A model generated the notes under the pieces. It was not told the origin of the DNA, did no database searches, and saw only the letters and a program-made list of their open reading frames with translations. A program made the position numbers and the translations under genes. From contig NC_134950.1 in the NCBI RefSeq assembly GCF_965638725.1, forward strand, positions 107,530,802 through 107,594,801: DNA of 64,000 nt. The letters run 5' to 3'. Shown one piece after another: positions 10,350-22,135 of this stretch; position 1 is the first letter of the stretch, and each line of letters starts with the position of its first letter. Origin of the DNA: Aptenodytes patagonicus (taxonomy: Eukaryota; Chordata; Aves; Sphenisciformes; Spheniscidae).

Positions 10350-12108
10350 AAGGAATACTAGGGAAAATGTGGGCCTGCTACTGAGTAGGCTAGGGGCCTT
10401 GATGACACAGGATGTGGAAAAGGCTGAAGTACTGAATGCCTTCTTTGCCTCAGTCTTTACTAGCAAGACTGGCTTAAGGAGTCCCAGAGACCAGGGGGAA
10501 AGTCTGGAGCAAGGAAGATGTACCCTTGGTGGATGAGGATCAGGTTAGAGAATACTTAAGCAAACTGGACATACTTAAGTCCATGGGCCCTGATGGGTTG
10601 CACCCACAAGTGCTGAGGGAGCTGGCAGATGTCATTGCAAGGCCACTCTGGATCATCTTTGATCAATCATGGTGGCTGGGAGAAGTGTCTGAAGACTGGA
10701 GAAAAGCAAATGTCACTCCTATCTTCAAGACAGTCAAGAAGGAGGAGCGAGGGAACTAAAGGCCAGTCAGCCTCACCTCTGGAGGCTGAAGGGTAGAGCA
10801 ACTAATCTTGGAAACCATTTTCAAACACATGAAGGACATGGAGGTTATTGAAAGCAGTCATCATGGCTTCACCAAGGGGAAGCCATGCTTGACCCATCTG
10901 GTAAACTTGTATGATTAAATGACAGGCCTGGTAGATGAGGGGAGAGCAGTGGCTAGTGTCTACTGGGCCTTCAGTAAGGCCTTTGACACTGTCTCCCATA
11001 AGAGCCTCATAGCCCCTCAAGCTGTTGCCATAGGGGCTGGATGAGCAGACAGTGAGGTGGATTGAAAACTGGCTGAATGGCCAGGCCCTGAGGATGGTGA
11101 TCAGTGGCACAAAGTCTAGTTGGAGGCCAGTAAGACGCAGTGTACCCCGGGGGTGCTTACTGGATCCAATACTGTTCAACATCTTCATTAATGACCTCGA
11201 TGATGGGGCAGAGTGTACCCTCAGCTTATGATACAGAACTGGGAGGTGTGGCTGATAGGCCAGAGGGTTGTACTGCTCTTCAGAGGGACAGGCCAGAGAA
11301 TAGGGCCAACAGGAACCTCATGAAGCTCAACAAGGAAAGGTGCCAAGTCCTGCACCTGGGGAGGGAGAACCCCATGCACCAGTATATGCTGGGGGCCACC
11401 AGTATATGGTGGGGACCACCCAACTGGAAAGCAGCTTGGCAGAAAAGGACCTGGGGGTCCTGGTGGACACCAAGTTGAACATGAGCCAGCAGTGAGCCCT
11501 TGCAGCAAAGAAATCTAACGGTATCCTGGGCTACGCTAGGCAAAGTATTGCCAAGTGGACTAAGGGAGGTGCTCCTTCCTCTCTACTCAGCACTGGTGAG
11601 GCCACACCTGGAGTACTGTGTCCAGTTCTCGGCTCCTCTGTACAAGAGAGACATGGACGTACTGAAGAAAGTCCAGCAAAGGGCCAGGAAGATGATTAAG
11701 GGACTGGAGCATCTCACGTATGAGGAAAGGCTGAGAGAGCTGGGACTGTTTAGCCTGGAGAAGAGAAGGCTCTGGGGAGATCTCATCACTGTGTATAAAT
11801 ATCTGATGGGAGGGTACAAAGAGGACAGAGCCAGGTTCTTTTCAGTGGTGCCCAGTGACAGGACCAGAGGCAATGGGCACAAACTGGAACACGGGAGGTT
11901 CCCTGTGAATATCAAGAAACTTTTTCACTGTGAGTGTGACTGAGCACTGTCACAGGTTGCCCAGAGTGGTTGTGGAGTCTCCATCCCTGGAGATACTCAA
12001 AAGCCATCTGGATGTGGTCCTGGGCAACTGGTTCTAGGTAGCCTTCATTGAGCAGGGGGTTGGACCGGATGACCTCCAGAGCTCCCTTCCAACCTCAACC
12101 ATTCTGTT
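10350..12108 (+). mobile_element. CR1 LINE, 1.75 kb, decayed ORF2
   Basis: It carries reverse-transcriptase-domain fragments (for example KSMGPDGLHPQVLRELADV) at 10526-10759, then FDTVSH-like and [12 protein letters not shown] segments to about 11943, each in different frames. The 3' end is CCTTCCAACCTCAACCATTCTG. Many frameshifts and stops show an old insertion. It lies in the PLEKHG4B intron between the sixth and seventh recognised exons. Confidence 0.92.
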
Positions 12109-13040
12109 GATCTCCAGTACAGATAAAAGTTGCCAGCACTTTTGGATGTTTTCAGAGGGGACTCTTGTCAACACCCCTCAGACAGTGACTGGCCATCCTG
12201 TCCAAGAGCTTTCAGATCAAGGCATAGCCCATTTCAAACATCCCAATAAAACTCATTTAGCAATATGTCACTGCAGTAATTTGTGTAACAAGTATTACAA
12301 CTGAGCTGAAAAGCTTTGATTTCCATGTAGGACAGTGGGACTGAACCAATGGACTTACCCGGGAAAAACACCCTTTAAGTTTCATTAGATTGTGGATCAG
12401 GCCTGTAGACATCTTCTCCTAGGTGTCTACAGAAAGATTCAAAAATCTTGCCATTTGCTATGGTAATATGAGTAAGTTTTTGGGGGAGGCCAGCCATTGC
12501 GCCATGTGTTTGGGTTATATTCAACAAAAGCAGTGGGAGATGCAACTAGCAGCTACATAGGAAGGGAAACGAAGGTGGAAAAGGAGACTTAGATGCTCAC
12601 TGATTTTTGTTGGGTAGAAAAGTTCATTGTGTGAAATTCTTACTTCTGATGAAGGTGTTCCTTCCAGGAGAATAGTTTTGTTGACCGAAAAATGAATTTG
12701 ACTGGACTTCATCATAAGGATGGATTGTTACTGCAGCTTTCTCTGCTATTAAATACTCATTTAAATTTTCTCTATTTGTTTTTCTGTTCCATTGTGATGT
12801 TCTCTTTCCTTCTACACCCTCCCAAATCCAAACTAAAAAAAAATACCACGACAGAACACAATTTAAAAAATAGATGCATGCAAAATCAGCAAAACTGTAT
12901 TTTTCAGCTTTCGTGTGCATTACAACTGACACCGTAAGATTTGTTAATGTGGTGTGCAGCTAATGAGAAGCAAGAATGTGAATAGTAAGTGAAGTGATAT
13001 ATCATACGGCTTGTTTATTTTTCTTTTCATACCCTAACAG
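12109..13040 (+). other. PLEKHG4B intron
   Basis: AT-rich intronic sequence between the CR1 and the acceptor at 13039-13040. No exon or RNA gene seen. Confidence 0.45.
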
Positions 13041-13205
13041 CAATATTATGGGAAAGGAGTGCAACTGGTGCAAGACGATAGTTCATTAAATATGGAAGAA
13101 AAAGTTCAAATCCTTGAGAAATACCTGAGTAACATTATCATTCAGACAGAGAGGAGGAAGACTGAGCTGACAAAACTAGTCAATTTGTGTGAGTTTTATG
13201 AGATG
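13041..13205 (+). pseudogene. PLEKHG4B: PLEKHG4B spectrin-like exon
   Basis: CTAACAG acceptor and ATG|GTAAGA donor around exactly 55 codons. It contains SLNMEEKVQILEKYLSNIII and ends NLCEFYEM, matching the RLADAERLFQLF helix of PLEKHG4. Phase 0 on both sides. The exon is undamaged although both neighbours are damaged. Confidence 0.8.
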
Positions 13206-14156
13206 GTAAGAGAAATATGTTTGCATCTATGCCTTAAGCTAGGCTTTGTTGAATATAAGAGGAATCAGGCAGGGACAGCAGACAAACTAGTGTTACTTGG
13301 CAGTCCCATACAATCTCTTGAAGAATTAAAATTAGAATTTGGACAAATAAACAGGGTATTTAACTGTTATCACAGAACATCAAGGAGCAGATAACTCAGA
13401 GTTCCTGTTGTGGAATCCCAAAGAATCAATTGTGTGACAAGCAGGAGTTGTATTAAGAGTAATGTAAAATTTTCAGCTCAACTGGTTTTCAGCTGAATTA
13501 GACAAAATTTCTCTAATGGCTGCATACAACATCTCTCCTCTCTCTGCAAGTACATATGCAGGATTTTGAGAAACCTGTACAGTGCACTGTTTCTTATGTT
13601 CTATCTGAATATATGATCTCCATGCATATATGCCTTGCGAGCCAGAAATTTTGATCATTCAGTCTTGAACCTGAAATAAAGCCATACATCTTCTTTCTGT
13701 TTAAATGAATCATTCTTTCATAGTTTCAGTAATACAGGAAGAGAAATGTACATGTGCATGATGATGCACATGTTGGGGGTCTTATAAGCTCAGCAGATCT
13801 CAGACAGGAAGACCATGTGGAATTTCATATCACTCTTCTGCTTTCTCAATCATCTCTGCATCTCTCTGCAACTGAGATCAGATGTAGCACTGAGTTCGGT
13901 GCTTTTCTAAATGGAAATAGTTTTATTCTTTATTGTGCTTTCTTAAATGGTTTGGTGTTTCTGATAAATCTTTATTCTTTCTCATTTTTGGACTTACTTA
14001 AGGAGTACAATGTAATGGGAGAGGAGCTCACCGCACTTACATTGTGCCAAGATCTGTGCAGAGAGTTTTTCTTAAGTAATTTTAAATCCTTAGAGAGAAA
14101 ATATAGTACATACACAGAATTTTACTGCTTAACTGTACTTTTTGCTTCTAATCCAG

Positions 14157-14966
14157 GCACAAGAGTGGATGTTAAATTGCAGTGAGTGTCTTTCACATTT
14201 AACTACAAAGGCCAGATATTCTCCGTCTTTGATTCATTGTCTGCAAACCTACCATCAGGAAGGTACAAAGTTTTCTGCAGAAAACTTTATAAAAATGAAT
14301 AAGATGGTTTTGGCTCTGGGTAGCAAAAAAGAACTAAAACAACGGCATATTTTGAGGCTGAAATGTCAGCAAACAAAGCACCATTTAGCAAAATTCTTTT
14401 CTGCAACCCTCAAAGATTCCAGTAGGGAATATTTTCATAAAGTCCTCAAGGAACCTTTTATGAAGATCAGTGATGAGTTTGATGTTGAAGGTGTGAAGCT
14501 GCTAAGCCAGGCCCCTAATCACTCCTCTTCTAGCAACGATGACAATATTTGGGTGGACAAAACTAAGCCTGTATATAATACTTGGCCATTGTACCATCTT
14601 TTTTGGACCGTAGGACTGTGAAGCAAAATATGGAGGTAGCTGTGGAAATATCTGCATCTCCACTACAGTTGCTTGCTCCACTTGGACTTGAAAATGTGGG
14701 TGGATGCAAAGAAAAACTGGAATTCAAAGCACACAAACAGTGTTTGCACCTCACACTCAGCTTCATTCTATTCTGAGCCAATCCACTCAGCATCTACCTA
14801 TCACAGGAACCAACCACTAAAAAAGGTTATGAAGAAAAGGCAAAGCTTTGAATTTAGCCAGCATGGAAGCAGCAACAGTGAATTTTACCAACATAGATAC
14901 ACAGGAGTTTATATCAAAGGACTCAAAGTTGCCAGTAATAACACCAACAAGAAAAAATACATGTAG
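14157..14966 (+). pseudogene. PLEKHG4B: PLEKHG4B long linker exon, interrupted by stops
   Basis: After a CCAG acceptor the frame opens AQEWMLNCSECLSHLTTKA, directly continuing the previous spectrin helix, with SAENFIKMNKMVLALGSKKE matching the ALATGLGSEA helix of PLEKHG4. The frame hits TGA at 14619 and TAG at 14637. The same frame resumes with NQPLKKVMKKRQSFEF and YTGVYIKGLKV, a hallmark of PLEKHG4B upstream of the DH domain, and ends in TAG at 14964. Between them another frame (14582-14776) is open, so paired indels are likely; the T6 run at 14601-14606 is a candidate site. The 3' splice boundary is not clear. Confidence 0.72.
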
Positions 14967-17900
14967 TGTTTGAATATTAGAAGTTCTTTGGTAAGTAGAG
15001 ACTGAATTTTATCCTCTCCCTCAAGGATCCATCATACAGAAGAAGAGGCAAAGACTGGAGGTGGAAGGTGAGAAATTATTACACCATAATCTCTTAAGTG
15101 AGGAGCAAAAAGAAAATGCTCTTTGAAAAGTAAAGCTCAAAAGATGACAGAAATGGCAGTGACCTTAGTTCTAAAGGAATGTTTTTGTGTCATTTTAGAT
15201 TAGTTGAGGGAACAATGGAGGTGGCAAGGATTTTCCTTTTTTTTCTTTTTTTTTTTGTTTTTTACTCGGGGAAAATTCTCGTTGAAATTAAGTGAACTGA
15301 GTAGAAAAGTGATGAATTCAAGACTTAAACTGTAGGCTTTACAAACATGCTTTAATTTTTACTCCTTGGAAGTAGTCTCATAATTTACATTGAACCTTTT
15401 TTATGCCCAAAGATAAAGAATCATAGCACTCTGCAGGCTAGTGATCATAGCAGAGTATAAATAGAGATGTTCTGTTTTTTTTCCAATATTCCTGTGTCTA
15501 ACTTTTCTGGAGCTTAGCATTCTTTTGCAACAGGAGAAAACTTAGCTCTTGGGCTGGTACACAAAAGCTGGATATTGAAATTGCTGGAAAACTTAAATGA
15601 CATTTGTAGCTTTGATATATTTCTTCAGCTGAATCAAGTGTCTGAAGTAAGCAAAAGGTCTGCTAAAAATTACAAAATTGAAGTTACAAAGTAACTTCTT
15701 CGTAATCTAATCATGCATAAAGCAGCAAAAATAAAGATTGGCTCTATTTATTTTTGCGGGTGGGATTTTGAGTGTGTTCTGCAATTAAATGTTCATTTAA
15801 AAGAATCTATTGATGCCATTTACTAAAGAACCTTAGGTTAAAGCAAAATATTTAGGAAATCTAAGTGATATAATGTACAAGGAGGGGCATAAATAGAATT
15901 GGCAGTTTCTGAAGTACTCTCCTAACTCCTCAGTCCCTCCTGTCTGCTAACAGACATTATTATAGGGTATTTTTTATTTTTTGGAGTAAAGACCATCCAT
16001 TTCTGAGATGATGTAGCTTGGTAGGTTGACCAACTTACCAATGACTTCTCTGAAGATGAAAGATTAAGTCAATATTAATAAACAAAATTATGCGTATCTC
16101 TATACAGTCTGACACCAAAATGAAAGGTCTTAAAAATATAGTTCTTCTGTCTTCCTTCAAAACATTTTTCAGTTAATCCTTATTAATTAGTATTCAGGAC
16201 CAGAATCAAGTTCCTTGTTTCATATAGGCTATTCCAAAGGGGAATAATCTCCTTGAAGTTGAATTCATTATCACTTTGGTGTTCTTTATTGAGCAAGTTT
16301 ACTCATTATGTCTGTAACAGTATCTGAACTGTGGTTTATTTTATTTATAGTCATTGTCTGCTATAATTTTCCAGGACTGTAGTTCAGCAAACTATCAACA
16401 AGTCAACCTATTTTTAAATTTAATCAAATCCTGAGGTAACTCTAATGATCTTAGAGTTTAGCACATGCTTAGCAGTTTTGCTGAATGGTATTACAATGTT
16501 TTCTATGTTGTGGCCTCTGTGCTTCTGAAAGACATAAATTAACTTTAGTTATTGCAGGAATGGATGTCTTAAGTGATGTTTTTTCTATATAAGTAGGTGT
16601 TTTAGAAGAAGTTGATCTGTTTTTTTGTTTTTCTTTTACTTTAATAGATCAATACATGCTACTTTTAATAATGATGAAACAGTATTTTCACTTAAAAACC
16701 ATGAATCTTCCTTTTTTTGTAATTACTTTAATTGTATCCTTTTTTTATAGTGAAAAGTGTTATTTTACTTTACTCTCATGCAAAATAATTTTTAAGATGG
16801 ATCCAGTTTTCATGTTAAAAACTCTCAGGAAGCAGATTAACAAAGGTAGAGTTTTGTCCCAGGGTAAAAAGCGAAGTAGAAATGAAAGTAAGATAGTACA
16901 AGGAACTAGTATTTATAGCTGAGGAACTAGTATTTATAGCTGAAACCCCATTTTGATCCTCCAAAATGTTCTGATTGTTGGGCATGGAATTTTGTTTTTG
17001 GTATTTTCCTGAGGTAGTGATCATAAAAATAAAAGTCGGATTCAAACTTAGAAGTTCTGAGTAAATTATCAGATTAATTTATAGAGTGTTTCTTCCACTG
17101 AACAAGAAATACCAGACAGATAGTTGACCTAAGACTTAGATTAAAGAATGAAATACATTAACTGTATAAATATGTGTGTCTTTGCTTGCTGATATGTCAC
17201 AACCACATCTTAAAACAATAGTAAATACTCTGTATTTGTAATTGGAGGTTTACTGAGCAGCAGTATTTGTTATAATAAATATTCTTGTAGGTTTTTTAAT
17301 TCTATTTGTTATTGTTAAGATTAAATTATGTTTAAATTATGTTCCAAAAAATGTTTTATTTAAGGTGTTATATGTTTAAATCATTGAAGACTTGTTATTA
17401 TGAGGAAAGAAGAAACTATACAAAAATACTGAAATAATTTTTCTCTGCTTTGTATAACCAGGACTTAGAACAGTTTTGATTCCCAGGAAATTAAATCCTC
17501 CATGTTAAAGACAGTTTATTTTAATTTCTTTCTATTTCTTAGCTTCATTTTCCAAGGAAAATTACGTATTCTCTGTGAAATGTGGTTTGTTTTAGTCTTG
17601 TTAAGTATCTGGTACACTAAAAATCACACCATTCTTTCCACCACCATCCTTCATTTTGCTTGGTTCTTAGCTTTTTTCTGCACACTCTTTAGCCAAGAAT
17701 TTTTTTTCCTGAAAGTGTTGTCTCTTTGTTTGAGAAAGATCACACACTTTAATAACATCTTTCTCAGTGTCAGATGTTACGTCGGTTAGGGAAAATCATG
17801 AAAATTTGACTGCATGTTAGTTTATCATCCCTGAAATTTAGTTCTGTTTCCAATTTTAAATGCAAGAATGAAAGAAATTCACTTTTGTGTACACAGTAAT

Positions 17901-18198
17901 GGAGTCTTTGATATGGAACAGTATCCTTAGCCACATTCAAGCATTTTGCTTTCTTCCTTTTTTTGATATTTAGTTTTCATAGGACCAACTTCAGTCCTCT
18001 GTTTTCTCCATGAAAAACACCTGCATTTAGGAAGATCATAAAGTTGTAACTGACAAGACAAAAGAATTCTTAGGTGGCTGAGCAGCAGATTTTTCATCAA
18101 ATATGTGTAGAGATGAATAAAACATGCAAGCAGAAAGAGTTCATTGTTTACACCTTGTAACAACCTGTCAGTGCTTAAAACAATTGTTTGTCTTTCAG
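14967..18198 (+). other. PLEKHG4B intron, AT-rich
   Basis: About 3.2 kb with no exon that I can support. It contains T-rich runs near 15235-15260 and a perfect 21-bp tandem duplication at 16901-16942. Short open frames here have low-complexity, AT-driven translations. Confidence 0.5.
16901..16942. repeat. 21-bp perfect tandem duplication
   Basis: The unit AGGAACTAGTATTTATAGCTG occurs twice head to tail with no mismatch. This is typical of a recent replication-slippage or repair event. Confidence 0.95.
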
Positions 18199-18446
18199 CA
18201 ATAAAGTACAGCATATAATGGATGAGATGATCACAACAGAAAGGGTGTATGTTAAGATCCTTAGGATATATCATCAACTATTTTCCAGAAATAGAAAAAA
18301 ATATTTTACCTCAGGATTTGCGAGAGAAGAACATTATCTTTGGGAACCTCAAGAAACTCCATGATTTCCACTGCCAACACTTTCTGAAAAAGCTGGAGCA
18401 CTGCAGAGATTTCCCGCTGTCTGTCAGCCACTGCTTTCTCAAACAT
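18199..18446 (+). pseudogene. PLEKHG4B: PLEKHG4B DH-domain exon, frameshifted
   Basis: TTTCAG acceptor, then VQHIMDEMITTERVYV, the first conserved helix (CR1) of a DH domain, including the TER-Y signature. After 18250 the frame must change by one base (an extra A in GTTAAGATCC) to read SLGYIINYFPEIEKN and then NIIFGNLKKLHDFHCQHFLK, clear DH sequence. Compared with relatives, one residue also seems missing at the YII-NYF and the K-NIIFGN positions. After CFLKH the sequence is TTAAGTCCC where a GTAAGT-type donor would be expected. No continuation of the DH domain was found downstream. Confidence 0.72.
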
Positions 18447-18712
18447 TTAAGTCCCATTATCAAAGGAGGATGTGTTCTTCTAGTCTGACATTTTGAGTTA
18501 ATTACAAATTCTGTTGCCTATTGTGTCATCTGAATTGCAAATCTCAACCTGTGACAAATTTATGCTATTGTCAGTCAGTCTGTGTCACCTCTAGGGTCCT
18601 GTGACTGCTAATTATTTTAGCATTTAAAACTACCTGCCCAATACGTTTAAATCTCATAATGTCTTAGCGATGAAGTAATCTAACTTCAGTATTTCTGATT
18701 TTACGCAAACTC

Positions 18713-19105
18713 AATGTCAGGGAGCAGTGAAGGCCAGCTGCTCCCTAAGGGACAGGGGAGCAAGCTAGAGCCCAGTCCTGGAGTATCCGAGCAAGGGAAG
18801 AAGTCGGGCCCAGGGACAGCAGCCAGTGTCAGTCAAGAGTCCAGACCATCAGGCACTCCACAGTGACAGGCAGGTCCAGGTCAGGCCAGGAAGTCAGTCT
18901 GCAGGTCAGGGTCCTGATCAATAGGGGTACAGGCACAAAGGTAGCTGAAGCTGTGAACAGCACACCTGTCCGGTAGTGACAGAGCGAGGGCCCAGAATGG
19001 AGCTTGAATGGAGCCTCTGGGCCCATGGGCAGAGGGTGTGGTAGAGGTTCCAGGTGAGGCTGGTCAGGGCAATTAAGGCCTACTAGCACACTCAGGGCCC
19101 TGATA
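18713..19105. other. GC-rich island of unknown origin
   Basis: About 390 bp with higher GC than the surroundings and repeated CAGGTCAGG/CAGGCAGG-like words. It begins TGTCAGGGAGCAG and ends near GGGCCCTGATACT. It could be an old LTR or other repeat fragment; I do not recognise the family. No coding frame is convincing. Confidence 0.35.
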
Positions 19106-19217
19106 CTAAGTTCTTGTCTTTTTCATGAAACAGAGTATATAATGATGCAATCTTTTCAGTCACATGCTAGTGTTATAATACCAGATGAGAACTACAGGGG
19201 TAACAGGTTTTTTAGGT

Positions 19218-19288
19218 AGTCCTGCGAGGAGTGGGGAGTTGGACTCGATGATCCTTATGGGTCCCTTCCAACTTGAGATATTCTATGA
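19218..19288 (+). mobile_element. CR1 LINE 3' tail fragment
   Basis: GTTGGACTCGATGATCC, then GGGTCCCTTCCAACTT, then ATTCTATG is the terminal 3' end of a CR1 element. Only about 70 bp are preserved. Confidence 0.85.
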
Positions 19289-20048
19289 ACAGTGTAGCTT
19301 ACTCATTTCAGAAGAGTTAAATGTAACTTCTGATTATAGTTACTTGTTCCTAATAGACAAAGCATCACACTGCTGGGGATTTTTTTATGCATCTGCTCTG
19401 GATGTGTGCTAAATGCAATAGATTTTTAGTTGGAAAAGATAGTCTATGTGTGGGAGGTATAATATGGATATGGTTTTCATATATACAGTTTTAAGACTGA
19501 GCTTGTATGAAGCTGACCTTACAGCCTGCCTATGATTTGGGCATATTTGGTAAATAGTTGTTTCTCCATCTTCCTCTCAGCTTAACTTGTGCTTAAGCAC
19601 AAGAACATTTTTCAGTAAATGAAAGCTGATTCAAAGGTACTTGGAGAAAGTAAAATCAGATACTAAATATTTTGCTGTTTTAAATGTCATGTCACTCTTT
19701 TTTCTTCTTCCTGTCTTTGTCTTGCTATGGAGCAAAAGGGGGGATTATGAGAGTTACAACGCTATTTTAAACAGGTATGCAAATTTGAATAGGAATTGTG
19801 TGCATACTTGAATCAGAGCCAGGTATAAATGGTGTAAACAGAAACATGGATTAGATTAAATACTGTTCCATAGCCTCATATTTCTCTGCCCAGTGGTAGC
19901 TATACATTAAATTTCCTGCAAGAAAGAAGAATTTAACAACCAGTGTTGCAATTGTGTGGAGGAGGAAAGATAGGATGGGTTACATTATTCTGATAGGCAG
20001 ATTTATTCCTCCTCTCTCCCTAAATCTGCATTTACGTGTTAATAGTAC

Positions 20049-21120
20049 TGCATTTGGCTTACATGGCAAGGTTTTGGTAGCAGGGAGAGTGTGCTGCAGG
20101 AGTGGCCTCTGTGAGAAGAGACCGGGAGCTGCCCCCATGTTGGACAGAGCCAGTTCCAGCCAGCTCCAAGATGGACCTGCCACTGGCCAAAGCTGAGCAC
20201 ATCAGCAGCATTGGTGGTGCCTCTCTGTTAACATATTTAAGAAAGGGTAAAAAACACTGTGCAGCAGCTGTGAGAGAGAGGAGTGAGAAAAAGTGGGAGA
20301 AACAACCCTGCAGACACCAAGGTCAGTGAAGAAGGAGGGGGAGGAGGTGCTCCATGTGCCTGGGCAGAGATTTCCCTACAGCCCATGGAGAAGGCCATGG
20401 TGATGCAGGTTGTCCTCCTGCAGCCCATGGAGGACCACATCAGCGTAGATATCCACACTGCAGCCCGTGTAGGATCCAGCATCACATCAGGCAGATGTGT
20501 GCTAAAGAAAGCTGCCCACGCATGCCCATGGAGAGCCCACGCAGGAGCAGTCTCCTGGCAGGAACTACGCACGCTCGCCAGGCCACTGAAGCAGTCTTTT
20601 CCTGAAGTCCTGAAGGACCGTACCCTGTGGAAAAGACCCACACTGGAGCAGTTCTTGAAGAACTGCAGCCCATGGAGAACCCATCCTAGAACAGTTTGTG
20701 AAGGACTGTATCCCATGGGAAGGACCCCATGCTGGTGCAGGGGAAAAGTGTGAGGAGGAAGGAGCAGCAGAGATGAACTGTTATGGACGGACCACAACCC
20801 CCCATTCCCCCTGTGTTGCTCAAGGTGGTGAAGAGGTAGAAGTCAGGAATGAAGGAGTGCAGTGGAGCCTGGGAAGAAGGAGCGGGTGGGGGAAGGTGGT
20901 TTTAGTTTTGTCTTTTTTTCTCACCATCCTACTCTATTTTTAATTGGCAATAAATTAAATTCATTTTCCCCAAGTCAAGTCTGCTTTGCCCATGACGGTA
21001 CTTGGTGAGTGATCTCCCTGTCTTTATGTCAACCCACAAGCTTTTTCATCTTATTTTCTCCCCCTTGTCCTGTTGAGGAGGGGGAGTGAGAGGGCAGCCA
21101 GCCAAGATTAACCCACCACA
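20049..21120 (+). mobile_element. Solo LTR, family 2 copy b
   Basis: A 1,072-bp element with TG...CA ends and a perfect 5-bp target duplication, AGTAC, at 20044-20048 and 21121-21125. It is homologous end to end with 4457-5504 in the same orientation. It has the same TATA-like ATATTTAAG (about 20232), the same CAGCCCATGGA-rich internal segment, and AATAAATTAAA near 20949 as probable polyadenylation signal. The 3' part (GTCAACCCACAAGC, then a GAGGGGGAGTGAG string) resembles the 3' part of the family 1 LTRs, so the two families may be related. Open frames inside are not genes. Confidence 0.92.
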
Positions 21121-21298
21121 AGTACACTTTCTTAAAGTTAGCTATACTCACAAATCAATTAAATAATTGTGCTTAGAGAATCCTGAGAAAGTGAGCACTT
21201 AAATTTAGAACATGACAGTTATGATGCTGTCTCCCAAGAATGCTGTCTCCCAAGCCTCCTCCTAGTTCTGTCAGTAAGCTGCACAATGCTGCTGTTAA

Positions 21299-21352
21299 TC
21301 ACAGAAAGGTTGGAAGGGGCCTCTTGGGGTCATCTGCTTCAACGCCACAACT
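21299..21352 (-). mobile_element. CR1 LINE 3' tail fragment, minus strand
   Basis: ATCACAGAAAGGTTGGAAGG followed by GGGGTCATCTGCTTCAACGC is the reverse complement of the CR1 3' terminus. It is short and diverged. Confidence 0.8.
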
Positions 21353-21832
21353 CAGCTTCTTTATCAGCCAGTAATACAGATAGCATCTAGGTTACTGTGT
21401 ATGACTTTATCATAGTCATCTGCTAAGCATTTCCTAAACGTTTGAGTGTGTAATAAAGCACATACAGAGATCCTTGAATTTGGAGTATATTTTACAAATA
21501 CTTTCAGGCTGTAAGAATTAGGAAGAATGAATTCTTCAGCATTTGTCTGTCAGGGTAGAAGCAACTGGAATTTGTTGAGACCCTTACAAGGTTAGACAGA
21601 CTGCTGAAGCCAAATAGTTTTTCATATAGAAATGCCTGGATAAAGACGTAAGGGCTGGCAGAGTTCTACTTGCTGTTTGCTTTTACAGTGTTTTGACTGT
21701 GGTAGGAGCATAAAGGTCTTGTTTTCCTTAGCTGTGTGTTTGAGCTTGGCAAGATAGTTTCTGGAAATGAGTTTTTTATGAAGATAAATGATTTTTGTGT
21801 CACCACAAAGACAAAATGGAAAATGTAAAAGC

Positions 21833-21904
21833 CATCTCATCTCATCTCATCTCATCTCATCTCATCTCATCTCATCTCATCTCATCTCATCTCATCTCAT
21901 CTCA
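21833..21904. repeat. (ATCTC)n microsatellite, about 14 units
   Basis: An uninterrupted pentanucleotide array of ATCTC units about 71 bp long. Perfect copies imply recent expansion and probable length polymorphism. Confidence 0.97.
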
Positions 21905-21992
21905 CACTATTTTCTTGCCAGACTGCAAGCTTTCTATACTATCATTTCAGTGGGTCACACAAACTGAAAATGAAACTGTGGAATTAAGCAAT

Positions 21993-22135
21993 CATAGAAT
22001 ATTTTAGATTATTAGGGACCTCTGAGGGTCCTAGACCAACATTCTCCTCGGAGGAGGGCAAATCTCAAAGCTAGATCACGTTGCACAGTGCCCTGTCTAG
22101 TCAAGGTTTGAAAATCTTTAGTGATGTGCATTACA
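21993..22135 (-). mobile_element. CR1 LINE fragment, minus strand, old
   Basis: AATCATAGAATATTTTAGAT followed by GGGACCTCTGAGGGTCCTAG matches the reverse complement of a CR1 3' end. The following bases (GCCCTGTCTAGTCAAGGTTTG) continue into the conserved 3' region. It is heavily diverged. Confidence 0.75.

Larger units (their letters stand above)
1164..18446 (+). pseudogene. PLEKHG4B: PLEKHG4B (Rho GEF), partial and apparently decayed
   Basis: A series of exons reads in order as the spectrin-like region and the start of the Dbl-homology (DH) domain of the PLEKHG4/PLEKHG4B (puratrophin-like) family of Rho guanine-nucleotide exchange factors. In the family, the DH-PH module activates Rho GTPases at the cytoplasmic face of membranes. 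Exons recognised: 1164-1257, 6727-6813, 7404-7496, 8050-8192, 9419-9557, about 9915-10044 (damaged), 13041-13205, 14157-about 14966 (damaged) and 18199-18446 (damaged). The N-terminal part lies upstream of the window. The rest of the DH domain and the PH domain were not found before LRRC14B, which is the next gene downstream in human too. Lesions: a frameshift and lost donor in the sixth exon, stops in the eighth, and a frameshift and changed donor in the DH exon. The early exons are clean, so recent decay or consensus errors are both possible. Identity is confident; pseudogene status is likely. Confidence 0.75.

Noticed and set aside
16656-17789. Phenylalanine/leucine-rich frames that could look like membrane proteins
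   Set aside because: AT-rich intronic sequence produces such hydrophobic translations by chance; no start context, splice sites or homology.
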